A stretch of 64,000 nt of DNA from contig NZ_CP023695.1 of the NCBI RefSeq assembly GCF_008704395.1, forward strand, positions 4,216,001 to 4,280,000, in the 5' to 3' direction. Origin of the DNA: Streptomyces alboniger (GTDB taxonomy: Bacteria > Actinomycetota > Actinomycetes > Streptomycetales > Streptomycetaceae). Below the pieces are notes generated by a model. The model ran no database searches, was not told the origin of the DNA, and saw only the letters and a program-made list of their open reading frames with translations. The position numbers and the translations under genes were made by a program. Of this stretch, positions 15,927-24,422 are shown piece by piece; position 1 is the stretch's first letter; each line of letters begins with the position of its first letter.

Positions 15927-16288
15927 GGCTCACCACCTTTCCAAGCCGGCGTTATGCCGGATGCCGGATGTCCTGTCAGGTGCTTGTACTCGCGATATCG
16001 GGGAAGGCGGAGAGCTTTACCGCGCAGCCGCCCAAATTCGGGCTACCGGAGCCCGTCGTATCGCGTATCGGAAAAGCGCCTCGCGGCACGGTGATCCCAT
16101 GAAAGGGCCCGACCGCTGGCGACGGGGGATGCACCAGCGATCGGGCTGCGACCAACAGTAACAAGGCTGCTTCCATGAGGGGAGTCAACTTCCCTGCTGT
16201 AATGGGGTGTTGTGAGCGGGATCACGTCGTAAAAGTGTGGTGTTCAACTGCCTTCCGCAATCCAGCTGAACAACCGGTTTTCCGAGCC
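15927..16288. other. Intergenic region with two stem-loops
   Basis: About 360 bases hold no credible gene. A stem-loop with arms at 16108-16119 and 16133-16144 pairs 11 of 12 positions. A second imperfect one (about 16241-16277, TGTTCAACTG against CAGCTGAACA) lies just downstream of the nSTAND gene stop and may act as its terminator. Confidence 0.45.
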
Positions 16289-19200
16289 CTACTCGTCGCA
16301 TGGCGGCTCGTATGACAGCCGGGGCAGATACTCACGCCACTTTTCCGGTGTCAGAACGCCCCGCGTGGTCGAGCAGACCCGGTCAATCGCCGCGTCGGTG
16401 TCGAGGTCCCACATCCGGACGGTGTCGGTGCCGCTCGACACCCCGAGCATGTCGCTCTGCGGACTGAACGTCAGGAAGCTGCCGGTCTTGGCGTTGGGGC
16501 TCATCGACTGGCCGATGGCGGTGGCCTCGTCGGGGTCGACGACGTCCCAGAGCCGTACGGTGTTGTCGTTGCCGCCGCTCGCCAGTGTGCTGCCGTCCTG
16601 GCTGAACGTCAGCGATACCACCGCGTCCGTGTGGCCCTTGAGGGTGGCGGCCGGCCGGGCCGCCTTGTGCGGATCCGTGAGATTCCAGAGCCGGACCGTG
16701 CCGTCGTCGCTGCCGCTGGCCAAAGTGCGGCCGTCCGGGCTGTAGGAGAGCCTGTTGATCGGGCCCAGGTGGCCCGTCAGCGGCCTGCCGAGCGGGGTGG
16801 CGCGACGCGGATCGGCCGTGTTCCAGAGCCGGATGGTGCTGTCCGCGCTCCCGCTGGCGAGCCGTCGCCCGGCCTTGTCGAACACCAGGGAGTTGACGTA
16901 CCCCTTGTGTCCGGTGAGCGGCTTGCCGAGCGGGCGCGGACGGGACGGGGAGCTGACGTTCCACAACTGGATGGTGCGGTCGGTCCGGGGCGTCGCCAGC
17001 GTGCGCCCGTCCGGGCTGAAGGCCAGCGCGGCCGCGAACCGCGTGCGCAGCGCGACCGGCGGCCCGTAGGGCGCGGGCCGGGTCGGGTCGGTGACGTTCC
17101 ACAGCTGGACCGCGCTGTTCGCCGTCAGCACCGCGAGCGTATGCCCGTCGGGGGAGAACGCCGTCGTGCGTACGTCCCCCTTGCCGGCCCTGAACGGCCT
17201 GCTCAGCATGACCGGCCTGCCGGGGCGCTCCACGTTCCACAGCCGGATCTTGTCGTCGCGCGCGGCCGTGGCGAGCACCTTCCCGTCGGGGCGGAAGGAC
17301 CCCGTCCGGCCGATCATGTCCGACGTCGGTATCGACCACAGCCGCACCTTGTTGTCACCGGTCCCGGTGGCGAGGTGACGTCCGTCGGGGCTGAAGCCGA
17401 GGGCGTACATCTCCCCGCTGCTCCCGGCGAGGGGCTCGCCGACCTGGGACGGGTGCGCCGGGTCGCTGACGTTCCACAGACTCGCCGTACTGTCCGCGCT
17501 GGCTCCCGCGAGCATCGTGCCCGCGGAGTTGAAGGACACGGACCACAAGGGGCCGGTGTGGCCGGTGAGCGGGGCGCCGAGCGGCTTCGCGCGGCGGGGG
17601 TCGGTCACGTTCCAGAGCCTGATGGTGTTGTCCGAGCTGCCGCTGGCGAGCGTGTCGCCGTCGGGGCTGAAGGCCACGGAGTGCACCCCGCTCGTGTGCT
17701 CCTTCAGCACCTTCCCGACCGGCTTCGGGCGGCGTGGATCCGCCATGTCCCACAACCTGATCGCGCTGTCGTCACCACCGGCCGCCAGTGTCCGCCCGTC
17801 GGGGCTGAAGGCCACGGAGCGTACGGCCGCCGTGGACCCGGTCAGGGTGCCGAGCGCCTTCGGCCGGCCCGGATCCGCCACGTTCCACAGGCCGACGGTG
17901 TGGTCGTCCTGGGCGGTGGCCAGCGTGCGCCCGTCCGGACTGAAGGCGACGAGGTAGATCGTGCCGCCGCGGCCGGGCAGGGGCGAACCGAGCAGGCGCG
18001 GGCGGCTGGGGTCGCGCAGGTCCCAGAGCCGGATCGTGCCGTCGTCCGAGGCGCTGGCGAGGGTCTGCCCGTCCGGACTGAAGACGGCGCTGCTCACCCA
18101 GCTCTTGTGGCCGGTGAGGGGCTTGCCCAGGCGCTTGGGGCGGGACGGGTCCGTCACGTCCCAGAGCCGGACCGTCCGGTCGTAGCTGGCCGTGGCCAGG
18201 AGGCGCCCGCTCGGGCTGAACGAGGTGAGGTAGACGGCGCCGGTGTGCCCGAGCAGCGGTGTGGCCAGCGGCGCGTTGACGATCGCGAGCAGCCGGTTGC
18301 GCGTGGCCGCGTCGTCCGGCCGCATCCGGTGGGCCACCAGATCGAGCTGGGCGGACAGGGAGGGGTCGGTGGGCTGGGCGCGATCGGCCTCGGCGACCAC
18401 CTGCTGGAACACCGCGTCGTCCCGCTGCCGCCAGGCGACCACCGCCGAGACGACGGCCACCATCGCCAGGACGACCAGCGCCGCCACCGCGCCGCGGGCG
18501 ATCCAGACCGTACGCTGGCGCAGCTTGGCCGAGGCCGCGAGGAACTCCGCCGCGCTCCGGGTCAGGAACGTGGCCCCGGCGGACTTCGCCCAGGCGCGGG
18601 CGTGCTCCAGCCGCGAGCCCCGGTAGAGCAGCGCGTTGTCGCGCTCCGATTCCTCCCAGGCCCTGCCGTCCTCCTCCAGGCGCTGGCGCAGCAGGTGGTC
18701 GTTCCGGTCCTCGTCGATCCAGTCGCGCAGCCTCGGCCAGGCGTGCAGCAGCGCCTCGTGCGTGATCTCCACGGTCTCCGCGTCGAGCGTCACCAGGCGG
18801 GCGCGGACCAGCGCTTCGAGCGACTCCTCCGTCTTGCCGGGGTCCGTCGACTCCTCCGCCAGCTGGCGCCGGGTGCCCCGCCTGCGGGTGGCCTGGGTGT
18901 CCTCGCCCAGCCGGACCAGCCGCAGGAGCAGCAGTCGCGCGGCGGTGCGGGCCGCGGGGTCGAGGTCGGACCAGGCCCGCTCGGCGGTCGCGGCCACCGC
19001 CCCTTGGATGCCGCCCGCCGCCCGGTATCCGGCGAGCGTCAGCCTGCCGGTCTTCCGCCGCTGCCAGGTGGCGAGCAGGGCGTGGGAGAGCAGCGGCAGT
19101 ACTCCCGCGTCGTGCGTCCCGCGCGGGCCGTCGGTGCTCACTTCGCGGACGATCAGCTCGGCGAGTCCCGGTTCGAGTTCGAGGCCGACGGACTTGGCGG

Positions 19201-20518
19201 GCCCGGTCACCGCCTCGCGCAGCTCCGCGTTGGTCAGCGGCCCGAGCACCATGTGCCGGTGTTGCAGCGCGTCGGCCAGCTCGGGGTAGCCGAGGCACTG
19301 CTCGTAGAAGTCGGCGCGTATGCCGAGGACCACGAGTGCGGGAGCGGGGCCACCGGCGGCGGTGGGCGAGCAGGCGGCGTGCAGGAGATGGATGAACGTA
19401 CGCTGTTCCGCCTCGTCCGAGCAGAGGGTGAAGGCCTCCTCGAACTGATCCACGATGATGACCGGGCGGGCGCGTGGGGGAGCGGGGACGGCGGGGGCTC
19501 CGGGGCTGCTGGAGGGGATTTCCGAGGGGGCCTCGTGCCGTGCCGCCCATGCCGTGATGGCCTCGTGCACGGCGCGCGTGAACGCGGGGTGCCCGGCGGA
19601 GGTGGCCTCGGAGGCGGAGAGGACGTGCGCGAGTCCGGGGATCTGGCGGGTCAGCTCGTCGAGAGGTGCGTTCCCCGGTACGAGCTGAAGCACGGGCCGG
19701 GCCGTGGCGGGGCGGCCTGCGTGGCCCGGGGTGCCGTCGCGAGGGGCGCTCGGGGCGCTCGGGGGGCCCGGTGCGCCCGGTGCATTCAAGCCCTGCGAGC
19801 CGTCCGAGCCGTCCGAGCCGGCCGAGCCGTCCGAGGCATCCGACCTCTTCACGCCATCCGAGCCATTCGGAACATTTACGGCATTCAAGGCATGGTCGCT
19901 CAACGCCCCGCCGCGCAGCGCGGGAACCAGACCGGCGTTCAAAAGGGAGGACTTCCCCGCGCCCGAAGCGCCCACGAGCATCACCAGGCCGCCCGTCTTC
20001 TCCACCGCTCGGAGCTGAGCGACGAGCGCCTTCGTGCTCCGCTCCCGCCCGAAGAACCACCGGGCGTCCTCGCGGCGATACGAGGCGAGTCCCCGATAGG
20101 GACACACGGCGGGGGCGGTCGGGGCCTCGGCGGGCGGCTGCCTCTCACCTTCCGCGGCTGCCGCGGAGCGCCCGCTGACCGGGTCGGCGACCGCCCGCTC
20201 CCACAGGAGCTGCCACTGGGCCATGTCGTACAGGCCCTCGGACACCGGTGCGGGCGACTCACGGCGCGCTTCGGGGATCAGGACGTGCAGCACCGCCGCG
20301 AGGGCGGCGAACTGGGCGGGCACGTTCTTGGCCCGTCGCCAGTCGCTGATCCGCTGGGCGGAGACCCGTACGGGCCGCCCGCGCTCGTCGACCCGTTGCA
20401 GCCGGACGACGGCCTCGGCCACGCGCTGGAGGGGCGGGTTGCCGGCTTCCTTGTACAGCAGAGCGAGCCGTTCCGCGAAGGCTGTGCGTGCCCCTGAGTC
20501 GGGACTCAAGGCCTCCAC
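16289..20518 (-). CDS. nSTAND NTPase with WD40 propeller repeats and one membrane helix
   Basis: The 1,409-residue protein has an N-terminal XRE-like helical domain (residues about 1-85, SAQRISDWRRAKNVP). An nSTAND NTPase follows, with Walker A VGASGAGKSS (182-191) and Walker B RPVIIVDQFEEA. A low-complexity Ser/Asp/Gly/Pro insert lies inside the NTPase. After a helical arm (EITHEALLHAWPRLRDWI) comes one transmembrane helix (IARGAVAALVVLAMVAVVSA), then about 14 WD40 repeats (GHTGAVYLTSFSPSG, GHKSWVSSAVFSPDG and so on), enough for two seven-bladed propellers. STAND proteins are signal-activated switches in which repeats sense a ligand; bacterial relatives include antiphage receptors. The trigger and effector here are unknown. 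Confidence 0.9.
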   Translation of the reverse strand: MEALSPDSGARTAFAERLALLYKEAGNPPLQRVAEAVVRLQRVDERGRPVRVSAQRISDWRRAKNVPAQFAALAAVLHVLIPEARRESPAPVSEGLYDMAQWQLLWERAVADPVSGRSAAAAEGERQPPAEAPTAPAVCPYRGLASYRREDARWFFGRERSTKALVAQLRAVEKTGGLVMLVGASGAGKSSLLNAGLVPALRGGALSDHALNAVNVPNGSDGVKRSDASDGSAGSDGSDGSQGLNAPGAPGPPSAPSAPRDGTPGHAGRPATARPVLQLVPGNAPLDELTRQIPGLAHVLSASEATSAGHPAFTRAVHEAITAWAARHEAPSEIPSSSPGAPAVPAPPRARPVIIVDQFEEAFTLCSDEAEQRTFIHLLHAACSPTAAGGPAPALVVLGIRADFYEQCLGYPELADALQHRHMVLGPLTNAELREAVTGPAKSVGLELEPGLAELIVREVSTDGPRGTHDAGVLPLLSHALLATWQRRKTGRLTLAGYRAAGGIQGAVAATAERAWSDLDPAARTAARLLLLRLVRLGEDTQATRRRGTRRQLAEESTDPGKTEESLEALVRARLVTLDAETVEITHEALLHAWPRLRDWIDEDRNDHLLRQRLEEDGRAWEESERDNALLYRGSRLEHARAWAKSAGATFLTRSAAEFLAASAKLRQRTVWIARGAVAALVVLAMVAVVSAVVAWRQRDDAVFQQVVAEADRAQPTDPSLSAQLDLVAHRMRPDDAATRNRLLAIVNAPLATPLLGHTGAVYLTSFSPSGRLLATASYDRTVRLWDVTDPSRPKRLGKPLTGHKSWVSSAVFSPDGQTLASASDDGTIRLWDLRDPSRPRLLGSPLPGRGGTIYLVAFSPDGRTLATAQDDHTVGLWNVADPGRPKALGTLTGSTAAVRSVAFSPDGRTLAAGGDDSAIRLWDMADPRRPKPVGKVLKEHTSGVHSVAFSPDGDTLASGSSDNTIRLWNVTDPRRAKPLGAPLTGHTGPLWSVSFNSAGTMLAGASADSTASLWNVSDPAHPSQVGEPLAGSSGEMYALGFSPDGRHLATGTGDNKVRLWSIPTSDMIGRTGSFRPDGKVLATAARDDKIRLWNVERPGRPVMLSRPFRAGKGDVRTTAFSPDGHTLAVLTANSAVQLWNVTDPTRPAPYGPPVALRTRFAAALAFSPDGRTLATPRTDRTIQLWNVSSPSRPRPLGKPLTGHKGYVNSLVFDKAGRRLASGSADSTIRLWNTADPRRATPLGRPLTGHLGPINRLSYSPDGRTLASGSDDGTVRLWNLTDPHKAARPAATLKGHTDAVVSLTFSQDGSTLASGGNDNTVRLWDVVDPDEATAIGQSMSPNAKTGSFLTFSPQSDMLGVSSGTDTVRMWDLDTDAAIDRVCSTTRGVLTPEKWREYLPRLSYEPPCDE

Positions 20519-20833
20519 CCCTTACTTCCGCCGCGCTCGAACATCCGGACCGGAAAACTCACTTTATACGGCTGACCTGCGGATAACCGGTCCGGACGAC
20601 TCCGGAACCTCCTCCGCAGAAGCGGTACCTGGCAGGATCTCAACCCAGTAGCGAGCCAACCGCGCAGTGTCAGGGCAGGCCACAAGCTCTGCGCTCGGAG
20701 AGGTGACTGATGACGCTGCACATTCTCGGCTGATTTCGGCCGGAGTCACGAAGCGGTGGCGACGACCTCGCCACGCGTGCTCCACCACGCCGGTCAGCCG
20801 GACACGTCCGGATCCTTGATCACTTTCCATCGA
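20519..20833. other. Intergenic region, no supported gene
   Basis: About 315 bases separate two leftward genes. A leftward open frame of 88 codons (20564-20830) is present, but it has no ribosome binding site or recognisable domain. The base composition is less GC-biased than in flanking genes. I see no clear terminator. Confidence 0.4.
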
Positions 20834-21715
20834 TCACAGACCCGGACCCACCCCGATCCGTGCCGCAACGCCGACGCGACGCGGATCGACCCCGCGTCGT
20901 TCGGTACCGGTCCCCACAGGGGAGGGACCGGTGCCGATACGACGTGGCGCGCGCCCCCCACCACGCCCCGCCCGGCGCCCCTCACAAAAGGCGGCACTAC
21001 CCCTGATCAGCGGGGGGGGGGTGCCCCCAACAGACCCGTCGTCAGGACGTGGGCCCGACTGGTCCGGATGACGTGGGCCCGACTGGTCCGGCGGAGTGAG
21101 CGGTCGCTGCCGCGGGCGAGCCGGCGGGGGCAGCGGCGGCCGGGGGACCGGCAGGTCGATCAGGTCGCCCACCTCCGCCACCTGCTGAAGCGTTCGTGCC
21201 AGCGAGCGCAGCGCCTGCCGCGTGGCATCCAGCTGGCGTCGCAGCTCGGCGGCCTCCGGCCAGGCCCGCTCGTAGCTCACCGGATCCGTGCCCTCCGGCC
21301 GCAGCGCCTCGTACGCCGAGAGCCGTGGATGCCACACCGTCAGCAGAGGCCGCAGCACGCGGTTGAGCGTCACCATCGCCAGCACCCCGAAGGTGAGCCG
21401 GCCCGGCGGCACCGGCGGCGCGACGGCCGGGCCGTGCTCGTGCAGGATGCCGCGGGTGACGTCATAGAGGGAGTACAGCGAGGTGAGCGCCTCGCGCAGC
21501 ACACCCTCGTCCCGCTCCAGCGGAATCACCGCGACCCGGCTGGCCAGCTGGAAGTACAGCTCCCAGGCGGCGACGCGCTCGGCGTCCGCCGGCTCCCACA
21601 GGCCCGTCACCTCGCCGACGAACGGGATCGTCAGTTTCGCCGTGACCTGCGAAGGCCCCGTACGCCCCGCGCGCCCCGTACGCCCGCTCCGCGGTGCCTC
21701 GCCGGACTGCGTCAT
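20834..21715 (-). CDS. Free-standing copy of the TIR-NTPase C-terminal domain
   Basis: The 293-residue product begins at ATG 21715 with GGGAGG upstream. About residues 30-175 form a helical domain homologous to the C-terminal domain of the divergent TIR protein. Matching blocks are REALTSLYSLYDVTRGILH against REALTSLNSLFPFTRDTLH, NRVLRPLLTVWHPRLSAYEA against NGILRPFMTRWHPLLMAWEA, and a shared ERAW/ERTW before the last helix. The rest (about 185-293) is Pro/Arg/Gly-rich and looks disordered. It contains a C10 homopolymer (21012-21021); loss of one base would end the protein just after that tract. It may be a partner, decoy or inhibitor of the TIR protein. Confidence 0.8.
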   Translation of the reverse strand: MTQSGEAPRSGRTGRAGRTGPSQVTAKLTIPFVGEVTGLWEPADAERVAAWELYFQLASRVAVIPLERDEGVLREALTSLYSLYDVTRGILHEHGPAVAPPVPPGRLTFGVLAMVTLNRVLRPLLTVWHPRLSAYEALRPEGTDPVSYERAWPEAAELRRQLDATRQALRSLARTLQQVAEVGDLIDLPVPRPPLPPPARPRQRPLTPPDQSGPRHPDQSGPRPDDGSVGGTPPPLIRGSAAFCEGRRAGRGGGRAPRRIGTGPSPVGTGTERRGVDPRRVGVAARIGVGPGL

Positions 21716-21753
21716 GATCGCCTCCCCGCTTCCCCCCAGTAGGGTAAGACACC

Positions 21754-23607
21754 GTGTGGGACGTCTTCCTCAGCTACAGCCGCAAAGACGCCGGGCACGT
21801 CCGCCGGTTCCACGAGGAGCTCATCGCGGCCGGGCTGAAGGTGTTCACGGACGAGTCCGCGGTCGCCGGGTTCGCCGGTATCAGCGAGACCATCCGCCGT
21901 GCGCTCGCCAACTCCCGCGTTCTGCTGGCGTACTACTCCCTCGGCTACCCCGAGCGTCCGGCCTGCCAGTGGGAACTGACCACCGCCTTCCTCGCGGGCC
22001 TCGGCGAGGGCGACCCGCGCCGCCGGGTCCTTGTGGTCAACCCCGAGCGGGACACCGCGCACATCCACCCGGTGGAGCTGCGCGACAGCAGGCACGGCGA
22101 ACCGGAGACGCTCGTACCCGACATCCTCGCCCACCTGCGGCAGGTGTCCGGACCCATGCGGCCGGACGTCACCCCTCCGCGCGTACACGGCGAGTTGCCG
22201 GCCGCCGTGGGCGAGTTCACCGGGCGGCTGCCCGAACTGTGGCGCCTGCACAGCGCCCTGCACGTCCAGGAGGCCCCCCTCGTCACGGGCCGCACCTCGG
22301 CCAGACCCGTGCAGCTGCGCGGCATGCCGGGCATCGGCAAGACCCGGCTCGCACGGGAGTACGCGCTGCGGTTCGGAGCCGCGTTCCCCGGCGGCGTGCA
22401 CTGGGCACGGGCCGCCGCGCCGCATCCGCCGCGGACACCCGACGGCCCGTGTCTGTACGTGGTGGACGACGTGCCCCACGGCCTGCCGCCCCGCGCCGTC
22501 ACCGACCTCACCGCCCCGCACCCCCTGGTCCGCACCCTGCTGATCACCCGCAGCCGCGCCTACGGGGGACACGGCGAGCACCTCGACCTGGAACCGCTCC
22601 CCCAAGCTGCGGCCGCCGCCCTCGCGGGCGCCCCCGAGATCGTCGACGCCGCCGCCGGGCACCCCGGGGCACTCGGACTGCTCGGCCGTGCGGTGGGCGC
22701 CGGGCAGAACCCCGCGGCCCTGGCCAACCGGCTGTACGAACCCGGCCGTTCCCTGCTCGACATCCTCGCCGGCGACGAACTCACGGCCGACCACGTGCGG
22801 GACGCCCTGACCGCACCCGCCGAGGCCCAGGACGTGCTGCGCTGCGCCCTCGCCCTGTCGCCCCTGCCGGTCACCGCCGAGACCGCCGCCACCGTCCTCG
22901 CCGCGGCCGACCGGCTGCCGCGTGCCGTCGCGCTGCGCCGGGCCCGCTCCGGCCTGGCCGAACTGACCGCCCGCGGCCTGCTCACGCCCGCCCCGCACCT
23001 CCTGCACCCGGTCACGGCCCACTCCTGGCTCCACCACGAAGGCGACTCGGCCCGCGCGGAGACCCTGCGCCGTGCGGTCCTCTCCAGCCTCGGAGCCACG
23101 GCCACTACGCTGGACAACCCCGGACCGCCGGTCCCCGGCGTACGGAAGGAGAGCGTGCCGATGACGGTCAGCGAAGCCGAGCGGATGGCCGCCTTCGACC
23201 TCCAGGTCGAGCTGGTGAGCCGCATCGGCATCCAGCAACTCCCCGCCGACGGCGGCAGTCTGCGCGAGGCGCTCACCTCCCTGAACAGCCTCTTCCCGTT
23301 CACCCGCGACACGCTGCACCGCTACAGCATCGGCTTGAGGCCGAGCACGGGCCCCTCCGTCCAGTCGGTGGCGGACCAGCTCCTGAACGGGATCCTCCGC
23401 CCCTTCATGACCCGCTGGCACCCCCTGCTCATGGCCTGGGAGGCCCACCGCCCGCCGCACACGAGCGCGCTGGACCACGAGCGCACCTGGGACCGCGCCG
23501 AAAGCTTCCGCGCGGACCTGAACGCCCTGCACGAGCCACTTCGAGGCGTGGCGGCTTCCCTGGCGGCCATCTCGGGGGCGGACTTCGGGGTCTCGACGGA
23601 GGTCTGA
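21754..23607 (+). CDS. TIR-domain STAND NTPase (TIR-NB-ARC-like), candidate defence receptor
   Basis: The 617-residue protein starts at GTG 21754 with AGTAGGG upstream. Residues 1-130 are a TIR domain (WDVFLSYSRKDAGHVRRFHE), with E74 in ACQWELTTAF placed like the catalytic glutamate of NAD-cleaving TIRs. Residues 160-280 form an NTPase with P-loop GMPGIGKTRLA (190-200), Walker B CLYVVDDV (233-240) and sensor LLITRSRAYG. A helical/winged-helix arm follows. Residues about 470-610 are a domain shared with the divergent gene at 20834-21715. The layout matches bacterial TIR-STAND immune receptors, with the C-terminal domain where repeats usually sense ligand. Start codons of the divergent pair are only 38 bases apart. 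Confidence 0.88.
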   Translation: MWDVFLSYSRKDAGHVRRFHEELIAAGLKVFTDESAVAGFAGISETIRRALANSRVLLAYYSLGYPERPACQWELTTAFLAGLGEGDPRRRVLVVNPERDTAHIHPVELRDSRHGEPETLVPDILAHLRQVSGPMRPDVTPPRVHGELPAAVGEFTGRLPELWRLHSALHVQEAPLVTGRTSARPVQLRGMPGIGKTRLAREYALRFGAAFPGGVHWARAAAPHPPRTPDGPCLYVVDDVPHGLPPRAVTDLTAPHPLVRTLLITRSRAYGGHGEHLDLEPLPQAAAAALAGAPEIVDAAAGHPGALGLLGRAVGAGQNPAALANRLYEPGRSLLDILAGDELTADHVRDALTAPAEAQDVLRCALALSPLPVTAETAATVLAAADRLPRAVALRRARSGLAELTARGLLTPAPHLLHPVTAHSWLHHEGDSARAETLRRAVLSSLGATATTLDNPGPPVPGVRKESVPMTVSEAERMAAFDLQVELVSRIGIQQLPADGGSLREALTSLNSLFPFTRDTLHRYSIGLRPSTGPSVQSVADQLLNGILRPFMTRWHPLLMAWEAHRPPHTSALDHERTWDRAESFRADLNALHEPLRGVAASLAAISGADFGVSTEV

Positions 23608-23675
23608 CCTCGGGACGGCTCCGTGTTCCTGCCCATGGACGATTACCTCACCCTGGAACGCTCGGAAATCTACCT

Positions 23676-23966
23676 TGGCTGAAGTAGACATTCGGTGGTC
23701 GTGTAGCTATGGTTTTCCCGTAGCCGAGATCGAGCGAGATCGAGCAAGGCCCGGCAGACACGAACTGCCGGGCAGCAGTTCACGTCTGTTCAAGTCAGTT
23801 CGAGTAGCAGTAGTACAGGTAGAAGCAGTACAGCTAGACCCGCGATTCACCGCATGACCATTCGCTCCCGGGTGGCCATGCGGATGCGGAGGCCGGCGCG
23901 GCACTAGGCCGGCAGACGGTATAGCAGTTCCTAGGGGCCCGGGTGCCAGTACGGCACCCGGGCCCC
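23676..23966 (+). ncRNA. Structured non-coding element, copy 1 (leader upstream of the MerR-like gene)
   Basis: The element shares an ordered set of blocks with the copy at 25,852-26,363: GTAGACATT, TATGGTTT, a hairpin with 8-bp arms (23750-23757, 23765-23772) and 7-base loop ACACGAA, a GCAGTAC-rich stretch, GGCAGACGGT.TAGCAGTTCCT, and a terminal 14-bp stem (23934-23947, 23953-23966). In both hairpins the two copies differ by base changes that keep pairing (CCCGGCAG/CTGCCGGG here, CCTGGCAG/CTGCCAGG there). Such covariation implies a folded RNA. The final stem resembles a terminator and lies 50 bases before the MerR-like gene, so this may be its leader or a separate small RNA. Strand is inferred from that gene. 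Confidence 0.6.
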
Positions 23967-24017
23967 TCGACGTGTTCCCCCTCTTACCCCTCTTACCCTC
24001 TTGCCCAGTGAGGCGCG

Positions 24018-24353
24018 ATGACAGCAGGCGATTCCTTCGACCGCCTCGATGACGACGACTACCCCGCCTACACGATGGGCCGGGCCGCCGCCATGCTCGG
24101 CACCACCCAGAGCTTCCTGCGCTCCATCGGGGAAGCCCGCCTGGTCACCCCGCTCCGGTCCGAGGGCGGCCACCGCCGCTACTCCCGCTACCAGCTGCGC
24201 ATCGCCGCCCGCGCCCGGGAACTCGTCGACCAGGGCACCCCCATCGAGGCCGCCTGCCGCATCATCATCCTGGAAGACCAGCTCGAAGAAGCCCAGCGCA
24301 TCAACGCCGAATACCGCCGCGCGGCCGAGGCGACACCGACGGCCGCGGGCTGA
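24018..24353 (+). CDS. MerR/BldC-like helix-turn-helix transcriptional regulator
   Basis: The 111-residue protein has an acidic start and a MerR-type winged HTH at about residues 15-75 (YTMGRAAAMLGTTQSFLRSI, then the wing RSEGGHRRYSRYQLRIAARA). A short coiled-coil tail follows (IIILEDQLEEAQRINAEYRR) that could mediate dimerisation. There is no ligand-binding domain, as in BldC-like proteins, which act as architectural DNA binders. The start ATG at 24018 follows GAGGCG. It is preceded by a structured RNA element ending in a terminator-like stem, hinting at attenuation. Confidence 0.85.
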   Translation: MTAGDSFDRLDDDDYPAYTMGRAAAMLGTTQSFLRSIGEARLVTPLRSEGGHRRYSRYQLRIAARARELVDQGTPIEAACRIIILEDQLEEAQRINAEYRRAAEATPTAAG

Positions 24354-24422
24354 GGAAGACCTGAGCAAAGGCCCGAGCAAAGTCCTGGGGAAAGGGCTCA
24401 GGGGAGCCGAGGAGGGCGCGGC

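Noticed and set aside
16631..20497. A 1,288-codon open frame on the plus strand opposite the nSTAND-WD40 gene
   Set aside because: It is an antisense shadow: the minus-strand frame has P-loop and WD40 motifs in order, while the plus frame is repetitive Arg/Ala/Gly/Pro text without domains.
20564..20830. Leftward 88-codon frame between two leftward genes
   Set aside because: No ribosome binding site, domain or clear codon bias; kept only as a note in the intergenic entry.
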